From Bacillota bacterium (lineage in GTDB: Bacteria; Bacillota; Negativicutes; Sporomusales; CTSoil-080): a DNA stretch of 37,841 nucleotides. Below are positions 16,873-25,388 of this stretch, piece by piece (position 1 is the stretch's first letter; each line of letters starts with the position of its first letter). The notes below the pieces were generated by a model. The model made no database searches and was not told the origin of the DNA. It worked only from the letters and a program-made list of their open reading frames with translations. A program made the position numbers and the translations under genes. Location of the stretch: NCBI GenBank assembly GCA_017889725.1, contig JAGGAE010000019.1:1-37841 (forward strand), given 5' to 3'.

Positions 16873-17600
16873 AGCTCTTGGAAATTCAGCAGCTTTCTGT
16901 TAGCTATGGTGCCATCAAGGCACTGCATGGCATTGACCTTGAACTCCATCAGGGCGAAATCGTATCCCTGCTAGGCGCAAACGGTGCGGGAAAATCCACC
17001 ACCCTGCGGGCCATCTCCCGCATGCTGCCCATGACCAGCGGGCAAATTCTCTATAAGGGTGAGAACCTAGCTAAAATTCAAGCTCACAATGTTGTCTCAC
17101 GCGGCATTGCCCACGTTCCTGAGGGGCGAGGTATCTTCCCCAGCCTCACCGTACTGGAAAACTTGAAACTCGCCACCTGGACCGTCAAAACCAAACAGCT
17201 TGCCCCTCGCTTCAACTACGTATTCACCCTGTTCCCCCGTCTGGAGGAACGCAAAGATCAATTAGCGGGGACCTTAAGCGGCGGCGAGCAGCAAATGCTT
17301 GCCGTAGGACGAGCCATCATGACCGACTGCGAACTCATCCTTCTGGATGAACCTTCCATGGGTCTGTCTCCCCGTTTATGCAAAGAGGTCTTCCAGGCCC
17401 TACAGCAGATAAACAAACAAGGGAAAACCCTGCTACTGGTCGAACAAAATGCCAACATGGCTCTCAAAATAGCCCACCGCGGTTATGTCCTGGAAAATGG
17501 TCGCATCGTTCTAACCGGACCAGCTAATGAATTGGCTCACGACAGCCGGGTTAGAGAAGCTTATCTCGGCACACACAAACATTCCCTTGGAAATAGCTAA
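16869..17600 (+). CDS. livF: Branched-chain amino acid ABC transporter, ATPase LivF
   Basis: A 243-residue ATPase, full length. Walker A GANGAGKST, Q-loop region RGIAHVPEGRGIFPSLTVLE, signature LSGGEQQ, Walker B LILLDEPSMGL and H-loop-region LLVEQNANMAL (Gln in place of His, normal for LivF) are all present. The ATG at 16869 overlaps the livG stop and has GAGGAGG seven bases upstream. Works as a dimer partner of LivG, which is broken in this sequence. The 180 bases after it, up to 17780, contain no gene I can support. Confidence 0.95.
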   Translation: MKLLEIQQLSVSYGAIKALHGIDLELHQGEIVSLLGANGAGKSTTLRAISRMLPMTSGQILYKGENLAKIQAHNVVSRGIAHVPEGRGIFPSLTVLENLKLATWTVKTKQLAPRFNYVFTLFPRLEERKDQLAGTLSGGEQQMLAVGRAIMTDCELILLDEPSMGLSPRLCKEVFQALQQINKQGKTLLLVEQNANMALKIAHRGYVLENGRIVLTGPANELAHDSRVREAYLGTHKHSLGNS

Positions 17601-17782
17601 ACAAGGTTATTACGGCCTTAGAAAGGGCGGGGAAGCCATTGCCCTTTTCCTAAAAAGGCAGCTTCGTTCACTGGAAGAAAGCCTGTTACAAATGGCGGCC
17701 CGTTCCTCCTCCTCGAAATTAGAACTTTCACCCGGAAACTCCCACACTACTTGAACCTAGCGATATATAAGAAGGCAAAAAT

Positions 17783-17821
17783 AAAGACTGCCCGTCTAGA
17801 ATAAGATCGGGCAGTCTTTTT
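17783..17821. terminator. Bidirectional terminator between livF and tatD
   Basis: A 12-base stem AAAGACTGCCCG (17783-17794) with CGGGCAGTCTTT (17808-17819), 13-base loop, followed on the plus strand by T and preceded by A-rich sequence that gives T on the minus strand. Confidence 0.85.
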
Positions 17822-18585
17822 CACTTAATACTAAATAATCTCTTTACGTTTGCTGTAGTTGCCTCAGCCAGTTCTTCAAGAGTTATGCCCCGCAAGCGGG
17901 CTACCTCTTCGGCTACCAACCGTACGTAGGCCGGTTCGTTACGCTTACCGCGATTGGGGTGCGGCGTCAGGTAAGGAGAATCCGTCTCCACTAACAATCG
18001 GTCCAAAGGCACTTCCTGAGCAACCGCTTTCAGCTTATTAGCATTCGTAAACGTCACCGGACCAGCCAGCGAAATATAGAATCCCATGGCAAGAACTTGA
18101 CGCGCCATTTCCGTGCTGCCAGAAAAGCAGTGAAATACACCGGTCATTCCTTGACAATGTTCCTTGACAATCGCCATTAAGTCTCCCTGGGATTCTCGGT
18201 CATGCAGTATTACCGGCTTCTGTAATTTACAGGCTAATGCAAGCTGGCGAATAAATACCGCCTGCTGAATATCGCGCGGCGAATAGTCATAGTGATAATC
18301 CAGTCCGATTTCGCCTATGGCAACTACTTTGGGATGCTTAGACCATGTAGCAAGCTTGTCATAATCCTCATCCCGAATATCCTTAGCGTCATGGGGATGT
18401 ACACCCACCGCCGCATAAACCGACTCATATTTTTCGGCTATCGCAATCGAACGGGCCGACGAAAACATATCCGCCCCCACATTGATAAACGCAGTTACCC
18501 CGGCTTCCTTGGCCCTGGAAACCACTTCATCCTGATCGTCTTTAAAGCGCCGGTCGTCGACATGGGCATGTGAATCAAAAAGCAT
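17821..18585 (-). CDS. tatD: TatD family metal-dependent hydrolase
   Basis: A 254-residue TIM-barrel hydrolase. Metal ligands are in MLFDSHAHVDD (HxH), EIGLDYHYDYSP (Glu), VILHDRES (His), FHCFSGS (His) and VETDSPYLTPHPNRGKRNEP (Asp). TatD proteins are DNA-directed 3'-5' exonucleases or deoxyribonucleases. It follows metG by 12 bases, with AGGAGG between the two genes. The metS-yabD pair in Bacillus has the same order, so co-transcription is expected. The start and length are normal. Confidence 0.93.
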   Translation of the reverse strand: MLFDSHAHVDDRRFKDDQDEVVSRAKEAGVTAFINVGADMFSSARSIAIAEKYESVYAAVGVHPHDAKDIRDEDYDKLATWSKHPKVVAIGEIGLDYHYDYSPRDIQQAVFIRQLALACKLQKPVILHDRESQGDLMAIVKEHCQGMTGVFHCFSGSTEMARQVLAMGFYISLAGPVTFTNANKLKAVAQEVPLDRLLVETDSPYLTPHPNRGKRNEPAYVRLVAEEVARLRGITLEELAEATTANVKRLFSIK

Positions 18586-18597
18586 TACCGGACCTCC

Positions 18598-20520
18598 TTA
18601 CTTAACCTTGCTGCCACTGGGCATACCTTCCGCAGTCACTACCTTTAAGAGGTCACCGGACGAGGCCGCCAGCACCATTCCTCGCGACTCAATCCCCCGA
18701 ATCTTAGCCGGCTTTAAATTAACAATCATGACAACCTCTTTGCCAACCAATTCATCCGGGCTATAATGTTTAGCAATACCTGAAACAATAGTCCGCTGTT
18801 CCGTTCCCAAATCCACCGTCAACTTTAATAATTTATCTGCTTTTTCTACTTTTTCTGCAGCCAAAACCCGCACAACGCGAAAATCAAGTTTCGCAAAATC
18901 ATCAATGCTGACTTCCGAAATTTCCGGCACTTCCACTTTTTCTACTTTAGGTTCCGTTTTCACTTCCGTCACCGGTTCTTCCTCCTTTTCTTCAATACGC
19001 GGGAAAATCGGCTCCGGTTTTGTGACCTTGGTCCCGTCCGGCAGTTCTCCCCAATGCTGTGCATCCTTCAGCCCCGCCGCAGTGATGTCCGCCGTCAATC
19101 CCAACTGCTGCCATATGCGCGGCGAAGTATTCGGCATAACGGGCGAAATAAGTATCGCTACAATACGCAGTACTTCTGCTAAATTATAGAGAACCGTATT
19201 CAGGCGCTCTTTTTTCTCAGCATCTTTCGCCAACGCCCACGGACCGGTTTCATCGATATATTTATTTGCCCGGCTGATTAGCGCCCATACCCCTTTCAAC
19301 GCGGTGGTAATATCAAACTTATCCATATACTGCTCATAATCGACAGCTACCGTCCGGGTCAGTTCCACCAGCGTATTGTCGATATCCGCCATTTCGGTCG
19401 GAGTTCGCAGAACCCCGCCCTGGAACTTATTAATCATACTCAGCGTACGATGAAGCAAATTGCCAAGATCGTTGGCCAAGTCGGCATTGATTCGCTGAAT
19501 TAACGCTTCCCGTGAAAAATTCCCGTCATTGCCCACGGTAATCTCTCTCATGCAGAAATAGCGAATCGCGTCAGCCCCAAATTCCTCGATCAAGACCACC
19601 GGATCCACAACGTTTCCCTTGGATTTTGACATCTTGCCGCCTTCCACCACCAGCCAGCCGTGGCCATATACCATTTTAGGCAATTCCAGCCCCAGCGCCA
19701 TCAAAATTACCGGCCAGATAATACTGTGAAAACGGACAATTTCCTTACTCATCAAATGAACATCGGCCGGCCAATACTTAGCGAATTTTTCCCGGTTATC
19801 CAAATACCCGGCGGCAGTAATGTAGTTAACCAGCGCATCAAACCAAACATACACCACATGCTTGGTATCAAACGGCACTGGAATACCCCAGTCAAAAGTA
19901 GTACGGGAAACACAAAGATCTTCCAGCCCGCCCTTAATAAAGTTTATCATCTCATTACGACGGGAAACCGGCTGAATAAAATCAGGATTCTCTTCTATAT
20001 AGGCCAGTAATTTATCCTGATACTTAGACATACGGAAGAAATAGCTTTCTTCCTGCACCATTTCCACCTTACGTCCGCAATCCGGACAATTTCCGTCTAC
20101 CAATTGCCGTTCCAGCCAAAAAGCTTCGCAGGGAGTACAATAGAGACCTTCATACGTGGACTTATAAATATCGCCCTGATCATATATCTTTTGGAAAATG
20201 GTTTGTACCACATCATAATGCCGACGGTCGGTGGTACGAATGAAGTCATCATTCGAAATCGACAATTTCTGCCACAGATTCTTAAAAGAGGCGACAATTT
20301 TATCGACATACTCTTTGGGCGACACACCGCCTTCTAAGGCCTTACGCTGAATTTTCTGCCCGTGTTCGTCCGAACCGGTCAAAAAGAAAACGTCATAACC
20401 GGATAACCGTTTATAACGGGCCATGGTATCGGCTACCGTCGTGCTATAAGCATGTCCAATATGCAACTTATCGCTTGGATAATATATTGGAGTTGTAATA
20501 TAAAAGGATTTTTTCCCCAT
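18598..20520 (-). CDS. metG: Methionyl-tRNA synthetase with C-terminal tRNA-binding domain
   Basis: A 640-residue class I synthetase. HIGH lies at 20-23 in SDKLHIGHAYSTTVAD, the zinc knuckle is in YCTPCEAFWLERQ and GNCPDCGRK (four Cys), and the KMSKS loop GGKMSKSKGNVVDP is near residue 300. A charged linker rich in Glu and Lys (about 505-535) leads to the EMAPII-like tRNA-binding domain with LDFRVVRV and VNLKPAKIRGIESRGMVLA. It charges initiator and elongator tRNA-Met. The ATG has GGGAGG seven bases upstream. A consensus promoter lies only about 30 bases before it, so there is no room for a T-box or S-box leader. Confidence 0.97.
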   Translation of the reverse strand: MGKKSFYITTPIYYPSDKLHIGHAYSTTVADTMARYKRLSGYDVFFLTGSDEHGQKIQRKALEGGVSPKEYVDKIVASFKNLWQKLSISNDDFIRTTDRRHYDVVQTIFQKIYDQGDIYKSTYEGLYCTPCEAFWLERQLVDGNCPDCGRKVEMVQEESYFFRMSKYQDKLLAYIEENPDFIQPVSRRNEMINFIKGGLEDLCVSRTTFDWGIPVPFDTKHVVYVWFDALVNYITAAGYLDNREKFAKYWPADVHLMSKEIVRFHSIIWPVILMALGLELPKMVYGHGWLVVEGGKMSKSKGNVVDPVVLIEEFGADAIRYFCMREITVGNDGNFSREALIQRINADLANDLGNLLHRTLSMINKFQGGVLRTPTEMADIDNTLVELTRTVAVDYEQYMDKFDITTALKGVWALISRANKYIDETGPWALAKDAEKKERLNTVLYNLAEVLRIVAILISPVMPNTSPRIWQQLGLTADITAAGLKDAQHWGELPDGTKVTKPEPIFPRIEEKEEEPVTEVKTEPKVEKVEVPEISEVSIDDFAKLDFRVVRVLAAEKVEKADKLLKLTVDLGTEQRTIVSGIAKHYSPDELVGKEVVMIVNLKPAKIRGIESRGMVLAASSGDLLKVVTAEGMPSGSKVK

Positions 20521-20547
20521 AATAGCCTCCCTGTCATTTTTTAACCA

Positions 20548-20576
20548 ATTATATTTAACTCTGCCACTGTTGTCAA
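20548..20576 (-). promoter_or_regulatory. metG-tatD promoter, full consensus
   Basis: Minus strand TTGACA (20576-20571), 17-base spacer, TATAAT (20553-20548). All 12 key bases match sigma-A consensus, implying strong constitutive expression. Confidence 0.85.
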
Positions 20577-20695
20577 CGCCACCATAGGCGTACAGTTCAA
20601 AGTTTAACTAACCCAAACCTTTTTTATTTTCTTCCTATAAATATATAAAAACATACATTATATACTAAATATACTAATATTTTTTAAAAATCGCA

Positions 20696-20724
20696 TTGAC
20701 AAGCCTTGTAATATTTGGTAGCAT
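20696..20724 (+). promoter_or_regulatory. abrB promoter
   Basis: TTGACA (20696-20701), 17-base spacer, TAGCAT (20719-20724). The start of transcription is expected near 20731, about 43 bases before the ATG. Confidence 0.8.
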
Positions 20725-20738
20725 TTAGGTAGACACAT

Positions 20739-20757
20739 TTTGTCGAACATTGTTGAA
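20739..20757 (+). promoter_or_regulatory. Two tandem Spo0A-box-like sites in the abrB leader
   Basis: TTTGTCGAA (20739-20747) fits the Spo0A box; ATTGTTGAA (20749-20757) is a second copy with one change in the TGTCGAA core, ten bases (one helical turn) later. They fall about +9 to +27 relative to the predicted start, where phosphorylated Spo0A represses abrB in B. subtilis. Confidence 0.7.
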
Positions 20758-20773
20758 AGGGTGTTGTTGTATT

Positions 20774-21022
20774 ATGAAATCTACCGGCATCGTACGAAAA
20801 GTGGATGAATTAGGACGAGTCGTTATCCCTATTGAATTGCGCCGTACTCTTGATATTGAAGAAAAGGACGCTTTAGAGATTTATGTAGACAGCGACCGTA
20901 TTATCCTACGTAAATATGAACCAGCCTGCGTATTTTGCGGAAACGCAGACGAAGTTACCAATTTTAAAGGAAAAAACGTTTGTAAAGAATGTCTTAACTC
21001 AATGGGACAAAAAGCTATTTAA
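20774..21022 (+). CDS. abrB: AbrB family transition-state regulator with C-terminal zinc-knuckle-like motif
   Basis: An 82-residue protein. Residues 1-52 are nearly identical in pattern to Bacillus AbrB: MKSTGIVRKVDELGRVVIPI, then RRTLDIEEKDALEIYVD and IILRKYEPA, the swapped-hairpin DNA-binding fold. The C-terminal multimerisation part of Bacillus AbrB is replaced by a C-x2-C ... C-x2-C motif (CVFCGNADEVTNFKGKN, CKEC), a form seen in clostridial homologues, which may bind zinc. It probably represses stationary-phase and sporulation genes during growth. The ATG lies about ten bases after GGGTG. Divergent from metG and convergent with rsmI, as in B. subtilis. Confidence 0.95.
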   Translation: MKSTGIVRKVDELGRVVIPIELRRTLDIEEKDALEIYVDSDRIILRKYEPACVFCGNADEVTNFKGKNVCKECLNSMGQKAI

Positions 21023-21050
21023 AGAGGCAAAAGCCTCTTTTCTTTTTTTT
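21021..21050 (+). terminator. abrB terminator
   Basis: AAAGAGGC (21021-21028), AAAA loop, GCCTCTTT (21033-21040), then TC and eight T. It begins inside the abrB stop codon. Confidence 0.9.
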
Positions 21051-21081
21051 GCTAAATATCTGCATGTATATACAATGATTC

Positions 21082-21924
21082 TCAAGTTTCCTGTAAAACC
21101 GCCTGATAAACCTCGCGCTTTGGTACACCCCGTTCAAGCGCCACCAAACGAATCGCGTCTTTTTTCATAACGCCCTGCTCCACCATAGCACGAACCGCTT
21201 CCGCCAAATCATCCGTAGCTACCGGCTCCGGCTCAATGACATGTATTGTGGCCGCCTCAACCAACAGAACAAATTCCCCCCGGGGTGTATCCTGGGCGAA
21301 ATGCGAAGAAAGCGTCTCAATTGTCCCCCGGATAAATTCCTCGAATTTCTTAGTCAGCTCCCGTCCGGCCACAGCCCGCCGCTCGCCGCCAAAAACCAGC
21401 ATCATTTCCTTTAGAATACTCATAATACGATGAGGCGACTCATAAAAAATTAAAGTATACGGAACAGAAACCAGCGCCGCAAGCAACTCACGGCGTTTTT
21501 TTGCTGTTTTAGGCAAAAAACCTACAAACAAGAACCGTTCCGAATCCAAACCCGAACACACCAATGCAGACAGTCCGGCTGAAGGCCCTGGCACAGGCGA
21601 GACAATAATTCCGGCGTTTACCGCCAGCTTCACCAGATCCGCCCCGGGATCGGAAATCCCAGGTAATCCGGCATCACTCACCACAGCTACATCTTGGCCC
21701 GCCTCCAGACGGGCAATCAGTTCTTCCCCCCGCACAGCCTTATTATGCTCATGATAACTGATTAGAGGGGTATGTATATTGTAATGGCTCAACAGTTTTC
21801 TAGTATGCCGTGTATCCTCTGCCGCAATCACCGCAACTTCCTGCAAGATCCGAACGGCCCGGAAGGTCATATCTTCCAGATTGCCAATGGGCGTAGCGCA
21901 TAAATATAAAGTTCCTTTGTTCAT
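21082..21924 (-). CDS. rsmI: 16S rRNA (cytidine1402-2'-O)-methyltransferase
   Basis: A 280-residue tetrapyrrole-methylase-fold enzyme that methylates the ribose of C1402 at the ribosomal P site. Motifs: GTLYLCATPIGNLEDMTFRA, AAEDTRHTRKLL, VSDAGLPGISDPGADLV, PVPGPSAGLSAL, FVGFLP and FYESPHRI. The C-terminal helix-turn-helix-like end (KKDAIRLVALERGVPKREVY) is typical. Its ATG overlaps the stop of the trmN-like gene by four bases, so the two are translationally coupled. In B. subtilis the same gene is yabC, with yazA between it and yabB; yazA is absent here. Confidence 0.96.
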   Translation of the reverse strand: MNKGTLYLCATPIGNLEDMTFRAVRILQEVAVIAAEDTRHTRKLLSHYNIHTPLISYHEHNKAVRGEELIARLEAGQDVAVVSDAGLPGISDPGADLVKLAVNAGIIVSPVPGPSAGLSALVCSGLDSERFLFVGFLPKTAKKRRELLAALVSVPYTLIFYESPHRIMSILKEMMLVFGGERRAVAGRELTKKFEEFIRGTIETLSSHFAQDTPRGEFVLLVEAATIHVIEPEPVATDDLAEAVRAMVEQGVMKKDAIRLVALERGVPKREVYQAVLQET

Positions 21925-22682
21925 CGCCCTTCCCCTTCCTGCGACTGGTTTTCATAGTAGGAAGTTATTTCTTGGCTATAGCTGCCATCAGGCCTAAATA
22001 CAAAAAGCGGGGGAAGCACCTCTAGTCCAGGCCTAGCCCCTCGCACGCCTTCCACCAAGAGAAATTTTGGTTTTTTCTCGACCGTAGGAAACACCAAGCG
22101 TAACCGTTTCGGTTCCAAATCATACTGCATCATGGTCTTTAATACTTCGGGCATGCGCTCCGGTAAATGTACCATCGCCACGCGCCCCCGGTACTTAACC
22201 AAATAGCTGGCGGCAGCCACAAACTGTTCCAAGCTGCCACTCAATTCATGCCGAGCGTTTGCTACCCCTTGATTGGCACTTACAAAGCCGCCTCCCGGCA
22301 AACGATATGGCGGATTCATAACGATCAGTTCCATCGCTCCGGCAGCAAACAAGCTTTTTATTTCCTGAACATCGGCACATACCATATATAAACGGTCTTC
22401 TAATCCATTCAAAGCAATGGATCGTTTCGCCATTTCAACCATGTATTCGTTTAGCTCTATACCTGTTACGTGGCCCGCCCCTCGAGCGGCCAACAACAAG
22501 CCCAGCACGCCGGTTCCGGCTCCTAAATCGCAAGCCGTCACCTCAGGCCTTACCGTTGCAAAATGGGCCAGTAGAACCGCATCCAGCGAAAAGCAGAACT
22601 GCTGTTCATGCTGGATAATTTTTAAATTGCCAATCAACAAATCATCCAGGCGCTCACCTGGACGCAGCCATTCATTGCCCAT
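21921..22682 (-). CDS. tRNA adenine-N6-methyltransferase-like protein (TrmN6/YabB family)
   Basis: A 253-residue Rossmann-fold methyltransferase. It starts NEWLRPGERLDDLLIGNLKI and has FSLDAVLLAHFA, the SAM loop CDLGAGTGVLGLLLA, the acidic loop GIELNEYM and the catalytic IVMNPPYRLPGGG, the NPPY motif of N6-adenine and related methyltransferases. E. coli YfiC/TrmN6 modifies A37 of tRNA1-Val; substrate here is inferred. The start is uncertain: ATG 22682 gives the N-terminus best matching the family, ATG 22703 gives seven extra residues (MWWKKKA); neither has an ideal ribosome site. With 22682 it overlaps the ricT remnant by 11 bases. Confidence 0.85.
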   Translation of the reverse strand: MGNEWLRPGERLDDLLIGNLKIIQHEQQFCFSLDAVLLAHFATVRPEVTACDLGAGTGVLGLLLAARGAGHVTGIELNEYMVEMAKRSIALNGLEDRLYMVCADVQEIKSLFAAGAMELIVMNPPYRLPGGGFVSANQGVANARHELSGSLEQFVAAASYLVKYRGRVAMVHLPERMPEVLKTMMQYDLEPKRLRLVFPTVEKKPKFLLVEGVRGARPGLEVLPPLFVFRPDGSYSQEITSYYENQSQEGEGR

Positions 22683-23431
22683 TGCCTTCTTTTTCCACCA
22701 CATCTTCCCAAGCTACATCAATAATTCGGTCATCCACTAGTTTTACAGAGGCTGTCTTCTTGGCCTGGAGCCGTTGCCCTTTTGCAACCCGCCCCATAGC
22801 AGTCGCTTTCATACTTTAAGCAACACATAAGACGCCCGCAAATCCCGGATATCTTTGCCGGATTGAGAGATAAGTTCTGTTCCTTAGCCATACGAATGGA
22901 AACCGGTTCAAAATCTCCCAAAAAAGTAGCGCAGCATAGAGGCCTGCCACAGCAGCCTATTCCACCCACCATTTTAGCCTCATCCCGAACCCCGATCTGT
23001 CTTAGCTCAATCCGGGTCCGGAACACGGCTGCCAAATCCTTTACCAATTCGCGAAAATCAATTCGGCCCTCTGCCGTAAAATAAAAAATGATCTTATTAA
23101 CATCAAAGGTATACTCGACATCCACCAAATTCATTGGCAGTCCATGCGCCTGGATTTTTTGCTCGCAAAGTCTGAAAGCTTCTTTCTCTTTGTCCCGGTT
23201 TTCCTTTACCTTCTCTTCATCCACAGGAGTAGCCTTGCGGTGAACGGGTTTTAAAGGTGCTACGATATCCTTTTCTTCCACAATTCGAGGCCCGATAACC
23301 ACTTCTCCGAATTCCAGTCCTCTGGCAGTTTCAACAATTACATGTTCTCCTGCGGCAAGCACTAGCTCACCCGGGTCAAAATAATATACTTTACCGGCCT
23401 TCTTAAACCTTATACCGACAACTGTAAACAT
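22672..23431 (-). pseudogene. ricT: RicT/YaaT (PSP1 domain) with internal loss and frameshift near the C-terminus
   Basis: RicT with RicA and RicF forms an Fe-S complex that helps RNase Y mature mRNAs and affects sporulation and competence in B. subtilis. Residues 1-205 are normal: VVGIRFKKAGKVYYFDPG, then the Cys-rich core GGIGCCGRPLCCATFLGDF and KISGICGRLMCCLKYESDCY. The frame then gives an unlikely Cys-containing tail that stops at 22730. In another frame, from about 22770, the normal end appears: KKTASVKLVDDRIIDVAWED and VVEKEGNGQ, stopping at 22672, comparable to the VLQVELINREKVIEYTWEEL end of B. subtilis YaaT. Roughly 15-20 residues are missing. The ATG at 23431 has GGGAG nine bases upstream. 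Confidence 0.85.
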
Positions 23432-23437
23432 CCATTA

Positions 23438-24303
23438 TCACTCCCTTACGGCATCGAAACATTTTATCATTAGCGCTTCATAAGTTAGCCGTGGATTGGC
23501 ATTGGCCAGAAGGGCCCCATGACAAGATCCCGAAATATAATACTCATATAATGAAATAAATGACCTAGTTCCCCCGTCTCCCGCTTATCCATTTCCCCTG
23601 CGGTCTGCCAGACCAGGCTCAAATCACCGTCTGGAACCTGGGTTATTAGGGTTACCGCCTGATCTCGCAGAGATAACCCTCCAGGCGACGCTGTCAGCGC
23701 TAAAGCATTGCCAATACTGCCTCCGGCTAGGCGAGCTGCCGCTTTTGCCGCAATAAGATCGATTCCCCGCTTCACCAGATAATCCGTAAGCACTTCAAAG
23801 CCCAGCGCCCGAAACGAAAATACCCGGCATCGGGACAGAACGGTAGGCAAAAGCGCATGCGTCGATACAGTCGTCATAATAAATGTTGCACTTTCCGGCG
23901 GTTCTTCCAATATCTTCAGCAAACTATTGGCCGCTTGTGCAGTCATAGTCTCAATATCTTCGAGAATAAAAATTCTCCGTCCACCATAATACGGCACCAT
24001 AGCCGCTTGCTGCTGCAAAGTTCTAACCTGATCAATCTTTATGCTTCCCTTCTCGCCAGCCACTACCATTAGATCGGGATGCGATTGATCCAAAACCTTC
24101 TTACAGGCTTGACAGTGGCCGCAGGGTAAAACTTCGCCCTTTCCCTGGCATAAAAGAGCTGCCGCCAGTATGCGGGCGGTCATCATTTTTCCCACACCCG
24201 CCGGCCCCGTAAACAACATAGCATGCGGTATACGGTTGGCGGCTACTAAATTCCTTAAAACCCGTACAACCTCAGCGTGACCGGAAATAGTATCCCAGTT
24301 CAT
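23438..24303 (-). pseudogene. holB: DNA polymerase III delta-prime subunit HolB with internal loss and frameshift
   Basis: HolB is part of the clamp loader of the replisome. Residues 1-262 are normal: GHAEVVRVLRNLVAANRIPH, Walker A-like GPAGVGKMM, the zinc Cys set (CQGKGEVLPCGHCQAC), EDIETMTAQAANSLLKILEE and the SRC motif LSRCRVF. After FHYMSIIFRDLVM the frame gives ten unrelated residues and stops at 23485. In another frame NANPRLTYEALMIKCFDAV-RE follows and stops at 23438, six bases before ricT, which is the expected HolB C-terminus. About 35-45 residues of the collar domain are missing compared with the usual 320-330. The ATG at 24303 has GAGGTG close before it and lies seven bases after yaaR. 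HolB is normally essential, so an assembly fault is likely. Confidence 0.85.
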
Positions 24304-24310
24304 ACGCACC

Positions 24311-24757
24311 TCACCCGTATATATCCACCAGCATTCCCCGAATGGCATCGACTTTCGCTAAAATATCCAGTTGACGGCCCTGCCCCGTCCGTATGTCCTC
24401 AGCCAAAGCGGTCAAATGCTTATCAATATCTTTAATTACAGAATACACCTTCTGCCGGCCCTGCCTGTCCCATCCTACATCAGATTGAACAACATATGCC
24501 CGGCTGACTACTTCTCCTAAGAAACTGCGTACCAATTCCCGGTACGTTTTCAGTTCGGAATATGTGGGTACTTCACTTAGATTTTTCCCCTGTGAGGTAA
24601 TTTTGTCCAGCAAGGCCTGCAGCCGTTCATTGGACATAGCCTCCTGGTTTTTCAGTAATTCAGAAGAAAATAAACTATTTGAGTTTTCTACCTTTCCGGG
24701 AGCTTCCCGGTCCGCGATAGTCTTTGCCCCAAACGACCGTAGATTATTAATCTTCAT
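24311..24757 (-). CDS. yaaR: YaaR family protein (DUF327)
   Basis: A 148-residue, mainly helical cytoplasmic protein. The family pattern is clear from residue 40 on: ERLQALLDKITSQGKNLSEV, TYSELKTYRELVRSFLGEVV, RQGRQKVYSVIKDIDKHLTA and LDILAKVDAIRGMLVDIYG, colinear with B. subtilis YaaR (146 residues). Function is unknown; the gene is nearly always found between tmk and holB. Start: the ATG at 24757 has GGGAGGGC six bases upstream, within the end of tmk, which it overlaps by 11 bases. Confidence 0.88.
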   Translation of the reverse strand: MKINNLRSFGAKTIADREAPGKVENSNSLFSSELLKNQEAMSNERLQALLDKITSQGKNLSEVPTYSELKTYRELVRSFLGEVVSRAYVVQSDVGWDRQGRQKVYSVIKDIDKHLTALAEDIRTGQGRQLDILAKVDAIRGMLVDIYG

Positions 24758-25388
24758 ATCCAGCCCTCCCGGCCAAAAAATCCTCAACAATTTTTATAAC
24801 GGCCTGATGCACCCCGCTAATATCGCCCAGCGGTTGAACTACTTTAATACGCTGCGGCTGCTTCGCCGCCAGTTCCAAAAAACCTTGGCGCACCGATGCA
24901 TGAAAATCATAGGTTTCCTGTTCTATCCGATCCTGGCTGGCACGCCGGGTCAACCGGTTCCTTAACTTTCGAATATCTCCGTCCAGGAGTATGGTAAGAT
25001 CAGGCTGAATACCCTGAACCGCAAAATCATTAATTGCCAGCAAGTCTTCCCGGTTAAGCTTACGCGCTACTCCCTGATACACAACGGTTGAATCACTGAA
25101 CCGGTCCGAAATAACCACCTCCCCCCGCCCTAAAGCAGGAGCGATTACCTCGCTGACATGCTGTGCACGCGCCGCCATATACAAGAGAGCTTCCGCCCTG
25201 GCGCTCATCCTCTTATGCTCTGGGTTTAACAATAGCCCCCGTATTTCGTCGCCGATGGCCGTTCCGCCCGGTTCACGGGTTCGCCTAACCTTCCAGCCTT
25301 TTTTGATAAAATATTTGACCAAAAGATTTAGCTGCGTTGTTTTTCCGGCCCCGTCCGGCCCTTCGAAGGTTATAAAAACTCCTGCCAT
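24747..25388 (-). CDS. tmk: Thymidylate kinase
   Basis: Phosphorylates dTMP to dTDP. The 213-residue protein has the P-loop FEGPDGAGKTTQ, the DR[YFP] region TREPGGTAIGDEIR, the lid region ISDRFSDSTVVYQG and the DRIEQETYDFHASVRQGFLE end. TMK of Firmicutes has the same length. Its ATG overlaps the stop codon of the upstream decarboxylase by one base (TAATG). The order decarboxylase-tmk-yaaR-holB-ricT is the same as yaaO-tmk-yaaQ-yaaR-holB-yaaT in B. subtilis, except that yaaQ is missing here. Confidence 0.96.
   Translation of the reverse strand: MAGVFITFEGPDGAGKTTQLNLLVKYFIKKGWKVRRTREPGGTAIGDEIRGLLLNPEHKRMSARAEALLYMAARAQHVSEVIAPALGRGEVVISDRFSDSTVVYQGVARKLNREDLLAINDFAVQGIQPDLTILLDGDIRKLRNRLTRRASQDRIEQETYDFHASVRQGFLELAAKQPQRIKVVQPLGDISGVHQAVIKIVEDFLAGRAGYED

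Noticed and set aside
17527-17754. A 75-codon plus-strand frame overlapping the end of livF.
   Set aside because: It starts inside livF without a ribosome site and the sequence matches nothing I know.
20521-20749. Search for a T-box or S-box leader before metG.
   Set aside because: The consensus promoter lies about 30 bases from the start codon, leaving no room for a leader RNA.
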